Of a stretch of 64,000 nt of DNA, positions 53,591 through 63,111 are shown piece after piece. The DNA comes from an uncultured Saccharospirillaceae bacterium (GTDB lineage Bacteria; Pseudomonadota; Gammaproteobacteria; Pseudomonadales; Oceanobacteraceae), in the NCBI GenBank assembly GCA_947503895.1, contig CANNFT010000009.1:124001-188000 (forward strand). The letters run 5' to 3'. The notes under the pieces are model-generated. The model was not told the origin of the DNA, made no database searches, and saw nothing but the letters and a program-made list of their open reading frames with translations. The position numbers and the translations under genes were made by a program. Position 1 is the first letter of the stretch; each line of letters starts with the position of its first letter.

Positions 53591-54534
53591 TTTGTACATG
53601 AAGCGGCAAGCCAAGACTGCCAAATCGAACGATTATTTAACATCCACCGTTTAGCTGCCTCCGTATGAGAAAGACCGTCAACATCCACATAGGCTGCAGC
53701 CTCTGCAATTTGATTATTTGACAGCGATATCTTTTTCACAATCGTAAAAGCACAAGGCCATTTTTTTTCAAATTGAGCCCATACCGCTTTTTTTAACCAA
53801 CCGTCCTTTGGATTGCCACAATCATAGACAAATTTAGAGTTCACTCCCCAGGCAGGATCAGTTTCACATTCTGGAGCATATTTGGGAAATTCGATAAATT
53901 TTCCATCATATCGACTTTCAACCCAGTTAGGCGTCCAGTTAAACAATACAATGGGCATTTGAGATTCAACGGCTGCTTTAAGTTGCACCCACAAGTCATC
54001 GCCTTTTTTAACCGCTAATGTCGTAAAGTTTAAATTGAGGGCCCTAATACGCGCCGCATCCGGTTTCTCCCAAGGACCCGCTATATAGACGCCTTTTCCT
54101 TGACTTCCATTTCTGGAAAACAAGGCAGCGCAACGCCCTAGCGCTTTCCAGTCTGGCAATCCAGGACAAACCTTTTCGACATAACTTGGATACCACCATT
54201 CCTCCCTAGTCTTGGCGGAATGCGTGCCGGCATCCACAACCCGACCCGTGTTCACCATGTGATTGAACTTGTCAGACATGGTGCCTTCCCACACCTCCAT
54301 TTGAAGATGCAGTATGCCATGAGCCAGCCCACCCCATTGATCACTTACGGATGAATCAACAAATTCAACCTTAAATCCTTGTGAAGCTAATAACTCTCCT
54401 GTCACCTGAGACAGCACGATTTGGCTCGTCCAGTTATTTAAAATGATTTTTATCGGCTCATGTTGGTTAATTGCGCCGTTACAAATCATGGGTATTAAAA
54501 CAAAAAGCAATAAGAAAGCTCTATGATAGTACAT
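53587..54534 (-). CDS. Periplasmic glycine-betaine-type binding protein (ProX/OpuAC) linked to the kinase
   Basis: 315 residues with a signal peptide (FLLLFVLIPMICNGA). The OpuAC domain reads IKIILNNWTSQIVLSQVTGE, HLQMEVWEGTMSDKF, EEWWYPSYVEKVCPG and IVLFNWTPNWVESRYDGKFI; its many Trp residues fit a quaternary-amine cage. Relatives bind glycine betaine, choline or carnitine. There is no permease or ATPase nearby; instead it overlaps the kinase start, which suggests it presents ligand to the sensor. Confidence 0.88.
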   Translation of the reverse strand: MYYHRAFLLLFVLIPMICNGAINQHEPIKIILNNWTSQIVLSQVTGELLASQGFKVEFVDSSVSDQWGGLAHGILHLQMEVWEGTMSDKFNHMVNTGRVVDAGTHSAKTREEWWYPSYVEKVCPGLPDWKALGRCAALFSRNGSQGKGVYIAGPWEKPDAARIRALNLNFTTLAVKKGDDLWVQLKAAVESQMPIVLFNWTPNWVESRYDGKFIEFPKYAPECETDPAWGVNSKFVYDCGNPKDGWLKKAVWAQFEKKWPCAFTIVKKISLSNNQIAEAAAYVDVDGLSHTEAAKRWMLNNRSIWQSWLAASCTK

Positions 54535-55445
54535 TTATTTCGTACTCTTCTCATTATGTGCACTGGGTCTTAATGGTGTAGGCATCAGAGTCCAATCACG
54601 GCGACTTGCATGCCTATTATGACAGTGTAGATGATTACCCATAGCGACCGGATTGACTGACTTAATTGAGAGCGACTAGGCTTTAGGCTTGCTTTAAATA
54701 GGTCAAATATCAGTACTCATTTTTGCGTCCACTCCGATCAATCGAATACACACAGGTGTCAGCAGAAATGATAAAGCTAGGAATCAGTGGTTAAGCAGGT
54801 GATTTAAATAAAAAAACTAGAGACAAAAAACGCTACACAGTCGCAATAAATGCATAAAAGGACCTAAGTAGTCAGACCGAATACTCTACATTGACGTCAT
54901 TCAGCCTAGTTTTAATTCTTTCCCAATCTCCGTGTCTAAAACGTCTCAATTCTTGAATGTCATTTTTCAATTTGGCCTTTTTCAAGCTTGAACATTGTTG
55001 GATAGACGCCAACAATTTATTTAGGAGCATCGCTATTAAATCATTTTAAACTCTGGCCAGATGGTCATTTCAAGTTCAATACGTGATTTGAAGATCTAAC
55101 TGAGTAAATCAAAAATGCACAACACTGAAACTGGAATGATCACCAGACCCGTAGGGCAAAGTCTGTCGCACTTACTACGGTCAGTCTCCTAGAAAGGGCT
55201 CGTACGCTGCGAATACTTCCTGATATTAAAGCGTCGCAGAACACTTGCACGATTGGATGAATGAAGCATTAGAGCGAAGCAGGAAGGCAGAGCCAAGAGC
55301 CAAATTGAATGATCAGAAGCGCTCTTTTTAGAAGCGCCCTGAATGAATCCAGTACATCAATATGTCACATGAATGATTTACAGTACGTGCCGATTAATTT
55401 CTGACTACTCAGAACAGCCAGCATTAATATAAGAAACAATGAGTC
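54535..55445. other. 0.9 kb gene-free stretch
   Basis: No ORF reads like a protein. It contains copy 2 of the dispersed repeat. The rest, between a minus-strand operon start and a plus-strand operon start, should hold two promoters; I see no clear pair. Confidence 0.4.
55086..55162 (+). repeat. Degenerate dispersed repeat, copy 2 (partner at 4405)
   Basis: It shares AAGATCTAAC/AAGATCCAAC, TAAATCAAAAA, GCACAACAC and CC(T/C)GTAGG(A/G)CAA, in the same order and strand, with 4405-4470. Confidence 0.5.
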
Positions 55446-57077
55446 ATGCCAAGTCGACAGAAAACTTTTTTTTGGATTTTTTTACATACGTTAGCCATTT
55501 TATGTGTAATTACTCAAGTATTTACCGGCTTAAGATTTTCTGTCTTCAGATTTGACAATCTGCTTTCGTTATCGGCTATATTGCCCCAAGGTGCGCTACA
55601 TAATGTGCACATTATGTCTGGCGTTGGCTTAACCTTAACCGCCATTGCATATGTCCTTTACCGATTCTGGGGAACAATGACAACACGCCAACTTCGAACG
55701 CCAGCTTCATTCAATCCGTCGAAATGGCGTATTGATCTAACCGGCTCTAGCATTAAATTATTTAATTTATGGGTGATCCGATTAGGCTACCTAGTCACGA
55801 CATGTATACTCATCTCCGGCTGGTTACTTTATTTTGACGCCTCCATTGATTCCATAGATTTTATTCATTTCATATTGGCACTCTGCATGGTCGGCTACCT
55901 ATTTTTTCATGGCGGCTTCACCCTCATTCAATTTGGCTATCAAGCCGCTGTGACCATTTTCAAACCCGGCACCACCGCCTACCGACACATATTTTCTATC
56001 GTTGTGTCCTTCCTATTATGTTTTGTCATTGGATTATATTTCATTAGCTTTCAGTCCATTCAAACCCTATTTGTTCGCACCGTTTCGCCGACGACCATCA
56101 TCAATATTGATGGAAAAGCTGAAGAGCACGTTTGGCACGACGCGCAAAGTATTGAGGTAAAAACGCACGGCGGCGCTAATTTTGAGAACGGACAAACCAC
56201 AGTTTCACTCAAAGCGTTACAGAATGGCAGTGAAATATTTATGTTAGCGCAATGGCAAGACAGCAGCGAAAGCCTGAATCATCTTCCACTCGAAAAAACA
56301 GAGCAAGGCTGGGCGGTTCGCTCTCAGGGCTTTTATCAATTTGACGAAAAAAAATACTACGAAGATAAATTTGCCATTTTGCTTTCGACGAAATGTGAAA
56401 TGGCAGCGGCGGGGACAGCGCACTTGGGTCCCCAACCGTTGAAAGATCAGCCCCCCAATTGGCACGGTCGTGGTTATCACTATGCAGAAGATGGTGAAAC
56501 TCGAGATTTATGGCATTGGAAAGCGGTGCGTACAAATGGGATGATTTTAGTGGACGATAACTACATTGGCCGACCCGAAAAAGCACTTGATGGCCAGCGA
56601 AGATATACCGCAGGCTATTACCCTGATAGCAAAGAATCGGGGGCTTATATTATGAATTGGCAATGGTATAGCCCGAATGGCATTACACCCAAACGGATTC
56701 CCAGCATCAAAAACTCAGAGCCTTCGGCTGCGAGCACCGACCAAACCTTTAGTGAAAACGGGCATCCCAGCTCAGTCTTACCGTGGTTTGACACTCAAGC
56801 CTATAAGACGTCAAAAGATCCATACATCGTTGGCGACACTATTCCCTCAGTATTAATGCGATCCAACCGATTTGAAGGAGACCGCGCAGATGTACGAGGT
56901 TTTGGCGTTTGGAAAAATGGGCAATGGACGCTAGAAATGGTCCGTAAACTGAATACCGGAAGCCAATATGACCTACCGATAGAAGAAGGACTATGCATGT
57001 GGGTATCGGCATTTGATCATGCACAAACCCATCACACGCGCCATCACCGCCCCATTCAATTGCAATGGGAAAAATGA
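55446..57077 (+). CDS. Cytochrome b561-like / ethylbenzene-dehydrogenase-like fusion
   Basis: 543 residues. The first ~210 are a four- to five-helix membrane cytochrome b with likely haem-binding histidines (LHNVHIMSGVGL and FIHFILALCMVGYLFFHGG). A linker then leads to a periplasmic EB_dh-type haem domain: NIDGKAEEHVWHDAQSIEV, VSLKALQNGSEIFMLAQWQD, CEMAAAGTAHLG and DLWHWKAVRTNGMILVDD. Relatives carry electrons from dehydrogenases or to extracellular acceptors. The final codon overlaps the Lcl gene as ATGA. Confidence 0.85.
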   Translation: MPSRQKTFFWIFLHTLAILCVITQVFTGLRFSVFRFDNLLSLSAILPQGALHNVHIMSGVGLTLTAIAYVLYRFWGTMTTRQLRTPASFNPSKWRIDLTGSSIKLFNLWVIRLGYLVTTCILISGWLLYFDASIDSIDFIHFILALCMVGYLFFHGGFTLIQFGYQAAVTIFKPGTTAYRHIFSIVVSFLLCFVIGLYFISFQSIQTLFVRTVSPTTIINIDGKAEEHVWHDAQSIEVKTHGGANFENGQTTVSLKALQNGSEIFMLAQWQDSSESLNHLPLEKTEQGWAVRSQGFYQFDEKKYYEDKFAILLSTKCEMAAAGTAHLGPQPLKDQPPNWHGRGYHYAEDGETRDLWHWKAVRTNGMILVDDNYIGRPEKALDGQRRYTAGYYPDSKESGAYIMNWQWYSPNGITPKRIPSIKNSEPSAASTDQTFSENGHPSSVLPWFDTQAYKTSKDPYIVGDTIPSVLMRSNRFEGDRADVRGFGVWKNGQWTLEMVRKLNTGSQYDLPIEEGLCMWVSAFDHAQTHHTRHHRPIQLQWEK

Positions 57078-57763
57078 TGAAACAACGCCTACTCATTGGG
57101 GCCATCCTATTTATAATCATCGCTGCTTATGCAGCCCTGAACCCGCCGCCCATTCCGCAACCTATCGCCAGCGATCGTTTTATTAAACTCGATGCTTCAG
57201 GGATGCCGATGGATATCTGGGCAGGGCCATGGGCCTGTATTCTCGATCAAAAAACAGGATTAATTTGGGAAAACAAAACTGATAATGAGAATATTCACGA
57301 TGCGTATTGGACTTATTCTTGGTTTAATCAATATCCAATTATAAAGGAATCTGAATCTCTCCAAGATGCATCATTTAAAGGTACACCAAATAAAGGCGAT
57401 TGCTATTTTGAAGAGGAGCGCTGTGACACATTAGACCTTATACAACGCACCCGTACTCATCAGTTATGCGGATTAAAACATTGGCGTTTGCCAAGCACAG
57501 AAGAACTGCAAAGTTTATTAGACCATTCTGTTCGTATTGGAGAAGCGTTAATTCAACCTGCATTTTTTCCACATACAAAGAAAGGCGATTACTGGACATC
57601 CGATTTTGATAAAGATCTAACCGGCGTTTATCAGCATTTAAAATTCGGTGCCCTAGCGGTGAATTTCAAAGACGGCAGCGTTAAACCCATTCCTTATCAA
57701 AATGCCGCCTTTGTGCGTTTAGTCACGGAAGCGTCAAAGAATTTTAATATCAGTCAACCATAA
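57074..57763 (+). CDS. Lcl/DUF1566-domain protein coupled to the cytochrome
   Basis: About 229 residues. A signal-anchor (LLIGAILFIIIAAYAAL) is followed by a typical Lcl C-terminal domain: ILDQKTGLIWENKT, LCGLKHWRLPSTEELQSLLD, GDYWTSDFDKD and VNFKDGSVKPIPY. DUF1566 modules bind extracellular ligands such as glycosaminoglycans in Legionella Lcl. The start ATG at 57074 overlaps the upstream stop (ATGA). Confidence 0.85.
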   Translation: MMKQRLLIGAILFIIIAAYAALNPPPIPQPIASDRFIKLDASGMPMDIWAGPWACILDQKTGLIWENKTDNENIHDAYWTYSWFNQYPIIKESESLQDASFKGTPNKGDCYFEEERCDTLDLIQRTRTHQLCGLKHWRLPSTEELQSLLDHSVRIGEALIQPAFFPHTKKGDYWTSDFDKDLTGVYQHLKFGALAVNFKDGSVKPIPYQNAAFVRLVTEASKNFNISQP

Positions 57764-58004
57764 TATGATTCACAGAGGCTAACCCATGCGTCACGATGAA
57801 AAGGACTACCTTGCTATTCATCTTTATTGAACTAATGTAAAGGCTCCTCAAATAAGTCATTTAATTAAACTAAGGGTTGCGCCAAACTTTACACCGGCAT
57901 AATCCACACATTAGACATTATTCAACTAGGTCGCAGTTCAACCAATTAACCGATTCATAACTCAACAATCGAAGCAGCACCCTTATAATAACGTGGAGGT
58001 ATCC

Positions 58005-60212
58005 ATGAATATCGAAAGGCCCTTTAATCTCGCTAAATTAATGTCATTGTCCTCATTATTAGCCGTGAGCACCCTGTCCTTCGAAGCCCATTCGGCCACG
58101 AAGCATGTGCGACTGTCTTGGGACAGCGATCCAGCGCATAACGCGGTCATTGGTTTCTCCCCTGATGGCACCAGTAATAGCCCCTACGTTAAATACGGAA
58201 CGGATACCAATGAAAGCAGTTGGTCGAGTCAATCGGTCAGCCAGTCCACCACTTTCGGTGGATCATTGGATAGCCATTTTGTAAGGCTTAATAACTTAAA
58301 CGCTCATTCGGCCGTTTACTTTCGCGTATGCGACCAAGATGGCTGCGGTGATCGCTTTTGGTTTCAAACCGCACCGGCTGACGACTCTCCGTTCATCGTG
58401 GCTGCGGGTGGCGATACTCGAACAGGCTGGACAAACCGACAAAAAGGCAACACGCTAATTTCAAAACTTCGCCCTCTATTTATCATGCATGGCGGTGATT
58501 TCACCGACTCTAATAATGCGTCGCAAATGAAAGCTTGGTTAGACGACTGGACTCTGACCTACTCCAGCGATCAAATAAATGGCTTGAGTTACAACCGCAT
58601 TTATCCATTGATTCCCACCCATGGCAATCACGAAGATGGAAACTATTCAACAATATGCCAAGTATTCGGCGTGGACAGCAGCGCGACGAATAATCAGGAC
58701 GGACAGTGTAATCCATACGACACTTACAGCGCCTTTAACATCTCGCCCTTATTGCGCGTGTATACACTCAATAGTCAGTTTAAAGACAGCGGCTGGGGCG
58801 CCTATGCTACCGCAATGAATAATTGGCTCGAATCCGATTTGGCCAATAATGGAAGCTCTGCGAAATGGCGATTTGCTCAATATCACAAACCCATGTTTCC
58901 ACATTACACCGGCAAATCAGATAACCAAATACTCTTTGATTGGTGGGCACAAGCGTTTTACGACGACGCCATGAATTTGGTGGTGGAGTCAGACACACAC
59001 ATCACCAAAGTCACCAAAGCACTGCTACCCTCTGGAAATCAATTTTCAGAAACCACTTCAGGGGGAACAGTGTATGTGGGTGAAGGCAGCTGGGGGGCAC
59101 CCGCTCGATCGGCAAACGACCCTAAATCTTGGACCATTGATTTAGCAAGCATACAACAATTTAAAGTCATCTCCGTCACGAAAGATGCGTTAGAAGTACG
59201 AACAGCACAATTCGATGCCTCAGCCAGCACACTGAGCCGAGCTGATCGTCAATCGGACCCGCTATTGTTACCGAGCAATGTTAACTGGTGGTCGGCGAAT
59301 CAAATTGGCGAGGTCATGCAGCTTGAACGTAATAGCAGTCAGCGCACCGTCATTACCAATGGCGGCGGAGGAAACGGCGGTGACTTTATATCTTTAGCAG
59401 TCACGGATGATGTGTTTATTTCCAGCAGTAACAGCAACACAAATTACAATGGCGACAGTGACGGACTATTAGCAGATGGTAGTAGCTCCCTAGGGGAATT
59501 GGAAACACTGATCAAGTTTGACCTTTCATCCATTCCGGATTGTGCCGTCACCGCAGAAGCACAGTTAACATTTAATGTAACGGACCGCTCAACCGGTTCA
59601 TACAACCTTTATTTCGGGCTGGGAGATTGGGCAGAAAATAGCGCAACTTGGAACAGTGTTGGAGGCAGCAACCAACACGGAACGCTGGTCACTAGTTTCA
59701 CACCATCCTCCACCGGACTCATGACCCTTAACCTCTCATCCGCCAATGTTTTAGAGCATTGGTTAAACAATGGAAACTATGGCTTCGTCATTGCATCGGC
59801 TGGCACCACGAATGGCGTGGATATGGATTCAAAAGAAACTGGCATGAGCCCAGTATTAAAAGTCAAACTCGAAGAAAATGATTCCTGTGGTGGTGGCGGC
59901 GAACCCGAAGGCGGAAGCTTTGCTCGTCTAAACCAAACGGGTAATAAAGGTGATTGGCTTCACTTTAATGTCGATATTCCCACAGGCATGAACACCCTGA
60001 ATGTCACTATAAACGGCGGGACGGGTGACGGTGACTTATATGTCCGCAAGGGGCAAGAACCCACCCTAAACAGTTATGATTGTCGGCCTTGGTTAAACGG
60101 TAATAGCGAGACCTGTAAAGTGAACAACCCTGAAGCGGGAACTTGGTTTTTTAGTTTACAAGGATACGGTGATTTCGATGGTATTAATCTAAATGCCAGT
60201 TGGGCACCGTAA
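58005..60212 (+). CDS. Secreted modular metallophosphoesterase (Fn3 + MPE + DNRLRE + PPC)
   Basis: About 735 residues. Signal peptide (LSSLLAVSTLSFEAHS), an N-terminal purple-acid-phosphatase-like Fn3 domain, then metallophosphoesterase motifs AAGGDTRTG, MHGGDFTDS, PTHGNHEDG, AQYHKPMFPHY and ESDTHITKV. At the last motif SDTH replaces the common GHxH. A DNRLRE-type domain (LETLIKFDLSSIPD) and a C-terminal PPC domain (DGDLYVRKGQEPT) follow. It likely hydrolyses phosphoesters outside the cell. GGAGG is 6 bases before the ATG at 58005; an upstream GTG at 57993 is less likely. Confidence 0.88.
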   Translation: MNIERPFNLAKLMSLSSLLAVSTLSFEAHSATKHVRLSWDSDPAHNAVIGFSPDGTSNSPYVKYGTDTNESSWSSQSVSQSTTFGGSLDSHFVRLNNLNAHSAVYFRVCDQDGCGDRFWFQTAPADDSPFIVAAGGDTRTGWTNRQKGNTLISKLRPLFIMHGGDFTDSNNASQMKAWLDDWTLTYSSDQINGLSYNRIYPLIPTHGNHEDGNYSTICQVFGVDSSATNNQDGQCNPYDTYSAFNISPLLRVYTLNSQFKDSGWGAYATAMNNWLESDLANNGSSAKWRFAQYHKPMFPHYTGKSDNQILFDWWAQAFYDDAMNLVVESDTHITKVTKALLPSGNQFSETTSGGTVYVGEGSWGAPARSANDPKSWTIDLASIQQFKVISVTKDALEVRTAQFDASASTLSRADRQSDPLLLPSNVNWWSANQIGEVMQLERNSSQRTVITNGGGGNGGDFISLAVTDDVFISSSNSNTNYNGDSDGLLADGSSSLGELETLIKFDLSSIPDCAVTAEAQLTFNVTDRSTGSYNLYFGLGDWAENSATWNSVGGSNQHGTLVTSFTPSSTGLMTLNLSSANVLEHWLNNGNYGFVIASAGTTNGVDMDSKETGMSPVLKVKLEENDSCGGGGEPEGGSFARLNQTGNKGDWLHFNVDIPTGMNTLNVTINGGTGDGDLYVRKGQEPTLNSYDCRPWLNGNSETCKVNNPEAGTWFFSLQGYGDFDGINLNASWAP

Positions 60213-60220
60213 ATAAAAAT

Positions 60221-60260
60221 CCTAGCAAGTGTACGCATGTGGACTTGCTAGGTGTTTTTT
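60221..60260 (+). terminator. Intrinsic terminator of the metallophosphoesterase gene
   Basis: CCTAGCAAGT and ACTTGCTAGG (exact 10-base stem, 12-base loop) followed by TGTTTTTT, 8 bases after the stop. Confidence 0.85.
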
Positions 60261-60270
60261 GAGTTTTTTA

Positions 60271-60420
60271 TTGTGGGGTTGATTAGATAGATTTGATTGG
60301 GCGCTTCGCGGCTGCTATGACTCCCTACGACTTTATAGAGTGAATGGGATTAAGGTGGGCGGTCGTCTTAAAGGCCGCAATGTGAGTATCGATTCGGTTA
60401 TATTTTCTTTTTTGAGATGT
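60271..60420 (+). repeat. Left arm of a ~150 bp inverted repeat
   Basis: Matches the reverse complement of 61139-61320. The best stretch (60321-60378) is about 58 bases with one mismatch, and similarity extends to both sides. The right arm has ~40 extra bases. On this strand a frame begins NGIKVGGRLKGR and soon stops, mirrored in the other arm. Confidence 0.85.
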
Positions 60421-60624
60421 TCGAGAGATTGGGCTTATTTCTAGTGGCTGGGAGATGAGTTATTTTCAAGGGTAATTGATTGAATGGATGGCTTTGATTA
60501 GACGATTTCTCAGCGTCCGGTTTTCTTTACTATACACCCAACTAGCGTCGATTAAGGCCGCTAGTTGGGTATGGACACTGAGATATGTTAGTTTTAAATC
60601 GGTATCGTCCAGTAGCGATTATTT

Positions 60625-60999
60625 TTAAAGGTCAATATAACAAGCGATCTCAAACATATCTGGACGACCTTCTTCATGGCCAAAGTAACAAACCGCTTCT
60701 TCTTGTTCGTTATCTTCCGTTACGGTCGCAACAGCGAATTCAATCTTTTGTTGTTTAGCCAAACCGTATAGAAAGTTTAGAGGGTCTTTAAGGTGGATAG
60801 GCTTTTTCGCTTTTACGAGCAGTCCCAACTTGAATTCAGAGTTATCGGCATCGGCTAGTACCTCTGGTTGCTCGTTGATGAGGGCGGCTTCTACTTTGTG
60901 GCTGTTTAACCAGTCGACCAATGACGCCTCTATATCTTGGGCTTTTTTAGCCAACTCTACTTCTGGATTTGAGGTATCAACCGTTATCGAAATCTTCAT
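60625..60999 (-). CDS. Small hypothetical protein between inverted-repeat arms
   Basis: 124 residues, soluble, starting KISITVDTSNPEVELAKKAQ and ending FEIACYIDL, with an alternating alpha/beta reading. I do not recognise the family. There is no strong ribosome site. Its position inside an inverted repeat suggests it was carried or bracketed by an element. Confidence 0.6.
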   Translation of the reverse strand: MKISITVDTSNPEVELAKKAQDIEASLVDWLNSHKVEAALINEQPEVLADADNSEFKLGLLVKAKKPIHLKDPLNFLYGLAKQQKIEFAVATVTEDNEQEEAVCYFGHEEGRPDMFEIACYIDL

Positions 61000-61138
61000 A
61001 TAAGTGCTTAATAATATTCCTGTACATTAAATCCTGGACAACTAAATCGAGGCCCATTTATACGCATATTATCAGCATTAGCCCCATATTGAACCAATAA
61101 AAACGTATATCCACCGCAACGCCATATTTCAGAGCAAG

Positions 61139-61320
61139 TCAAAAAGGGAAATATCATCGAACCGATACCCACTCTGCGGCCTTTAAGACGACCGCCCACC
61201 TTAATCGCATTCACTCTATAAAGTCGTAGGGAGTCTTATCAGCCGCGAAGCGGGGTGTGCCCGCAAAAAGAAAACGGGAGCCGAAAGCGCCCAATCAGAT
61301 CAATCCAATCAAGCCCACAA
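61139..61320 (-). repeat. Right arm of the ~150 bp inverted repeat
   Basis: Reverse-complement match of 60271-60420, with an extra ~40 bases around 61252-61285. The 68-codon minus frame 61008-61214 (NAIKVGGRLKGRRVG) lies partly in it and is probably not a real gene. Confidence 0.85.
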
Positions 61321-61379
61321 ATTTAAGCCCAAGAGAAATCATCACCTCACCAAAATAAAAACCCTCCCAATCACATGCA

Positions 61380-62192
61380 TTAAAACGTCAACACCTCACC
61401 TGGCTTCATTTCTTTCACCAATGAAGACTGATCATCTAAACGAGCCTTCAATTCAGCCGGCGTCCCTTTTAACAACCCAAACGTGCCAAAGTGCATGGGA
61501 ATAACCATTTTAGGTTTCAATAAATCAACCGCTTTCGCTGCATGAGAAGGGTCCATCGTATAATGACCACCAATCGGTAATAACGCTGCCACCGGTTGAT
61601 AAAGTTCACCTATCAACGCCATGTCGGCAAACACACCCGTATCACCAGCGTGATAAATGCGATCGCCATTTTCCATTTCAATGATGTAGCCTGCCGGCTC
61701 ACCACCCGGGAACATACGTGTGTGACCCGTAGTGGGATCTTTCCCTTTTACCGACGAGCTGTGCTCAGCTCTGACCATCGTCACTTTCACACCTTTGACC
61801 GGCTCGATGGTTCCGCTCTTATTAAAACCAATTAGCTGATCGTCAGGAATCATTTTTAAATTAGAGAATGTGTTTTTCATGTCAGCATTCATCGCCACGG
61901 TGGCACCGCTGATCTTCGCTAATTCAATCGCATCGCCAATATGATCGCCGTGCCCATGGGTGATCAATATAAGCTGTGTTTTCTCAAACTTTTTGAGGTC
62001 TTTTAGAGTCTTGGGTGTTTTCGGGTTATTGATAATAAATGGATCAATAAGCACCACTTTTCCTTTATCTGATGTGATTTTGAAGGCAGCATGTCCTAAC
62101 CACTGTAGTTCCCACGCAGCACTATTAAGTGAGAATGAGCATGAAAAGACGGTAATTGCCGAAAGCAGAAATGAAGGCCGAATGAATCTCAT
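61380..62192 (-). CDS. Periplasmic metallo-beta-lactamase-fold hydrolase (UPF0173-like)
   Basis: 270 residues. A signal peptide (FLLSAITVFSCSFSLNSAA) precedes a UPF0173/UlaG-type domain: WLGHAAFKI, LIDPFIINNP, ITHGHGDHIGDA (the metal HxHxDH motif), RAEHSSSV, YHAGDTGVFADM and PMHFGTFGLL. The substrate is unknown; export is unusual for this mostly cytoplasmic group. GGA is 6 bases before the start. Confidence 0.88.
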   Translation of the reverse strand: MRFIRPSFLLSAITVFSCSFSLNSAAWELQWLGHAAFKITSDKGKVVLIDPFIINNPKTPKTLKDLKKFEKTQLILITHGHGDHIGDAIELAKISGATVAMNADMKNTFSNLKMIPDDQLIGFNKSGTIEPVKGVKVTMVRAEHSSSVKGKDPTTGHTRMFPGGEPAGYIIEMENGDRIYHAGDTGVFADMALIGELYQPVAALLPIGGHYTMDPSHAAKAVDLLKPKMVIPMHFGTFGLLKGTPAELKARLDDQSSLVKEMKPGEVLTF

Positions 62193-62513
62193 AGAATATC
62201 CAATATTAAGTTAATGCGTGAATGAAGTGGTTTTATAAAATGTCACGTTTACAGGTGCCCCACACCTATAATAGACACGATCCATAAAAGCTTGCAATGA
62301 TGTAGCCTCGCCATCTGAATAACCGACAACGGATAACTCGATCCTATTTATGTCTCATTCAATCGAATGATTTCTATTGCCGAGACATGCATGAACACTG
62401 GTACATTAATTAATATTCCTATCAAATAATCTCGTCTTTGAGCGTGTCTAGCAGGTTATCCGCACAAGGCAATTCACCCCGCCCATATAAAAACATAAAA
62501 TAGGACGTTAAAA
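62193..62513. other. Gene-free divergent promoter region
   Basis: No ORF of note. It serves two divergent secreted-protein genes. I see no clear promoter pair. Confidence 0.4.
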
Positions 62514-62978
62514 ATGAAACGATTAGCGCTGAAAATTCTCATATTAACGCTTTTTCTTCCCCTCAGTTTTATCACTGGTGCAGAAGAAGTCCAGCAAATC
62601 CGTGCTGGAGAATGGCCTTCAAACTTTCGAGCTCCGTCAGGAGAACGCTATGGTTGGTATTGGGACGCCAACACTTGGGTAGATATTAAGGTGGAAGACC
62701 TAGGTTTTAATAAACGCGTTGGCGTTCGGTGGACCATTGATAACTGGGTAACCAGTCAAGATTCTCACGCTATCTACGAACATGCATTGGAACCAGGCTT
62801 TGAACAGTGGGGGGTAGATATTACACCGGCGCTCGTGATGTCAAACTGCTATTGGTGTTCGCCAGCGGATCGATTCTTTGAATACGCTATTTTCTATGAA
62901 GACCTGCACACGGGAAATGTCTATTGGGATAATAACAATCAAAACAATTACCAGTTAACGCTTCCTGGAGATAGATAA
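62514..62978 (+). CDS. Secreted CBM21-like carbohydrate-binding protein
   Basis: 154 residues. Signal peptide (ILILTLFLPLSFITGA). The body follows the CBM21 pattern: VEDLGFNKRVGVRWTIDNWV (the VxN-F-K-V-VR-T-D-W motif), FFEYAIFYEDLHTGNVYWDN and NNQNNY at the C-terminus. CBM21 modules bind starch or glycogen; here it is a stand-alone exported domain with an extra Cys pair (NCYWC). AGGACG is 8 bases before the start. Confidence 0.75.
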   Translation: MKRLALKILILTLFLPLSFITGAEEVQQIRAGEWPSNFRAPSGERYGWYWDANTWVDIKVEDLGFNKRVGVRWTIDNWVTSQDSHAIYEHALEPGFEQWGVDITPALVMSNCYWCSPADRFFEYAIFYEDLHTGNVYWDNNNQNNYQLTLPGDR

Positions 62979-63111
62979 ACTATTTTCATCCATTTCTCAG
63001 CGCACGATTTTGTTATAGAGAATCATGATCAACAAAAGTGATTGACGCTAACTATAGCCCCTGATAAACGTGCGCTGAAGAAATGGATTACATTCCGCTA
63101 CTCATTAATTA

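Noticed and set aside
61008..61214. 68-codon minus ORF next to the 124-residue gene
   Set aside because: It runs through the inverted-repeat arm and its counterpart in the other arm is truncated by a stop.
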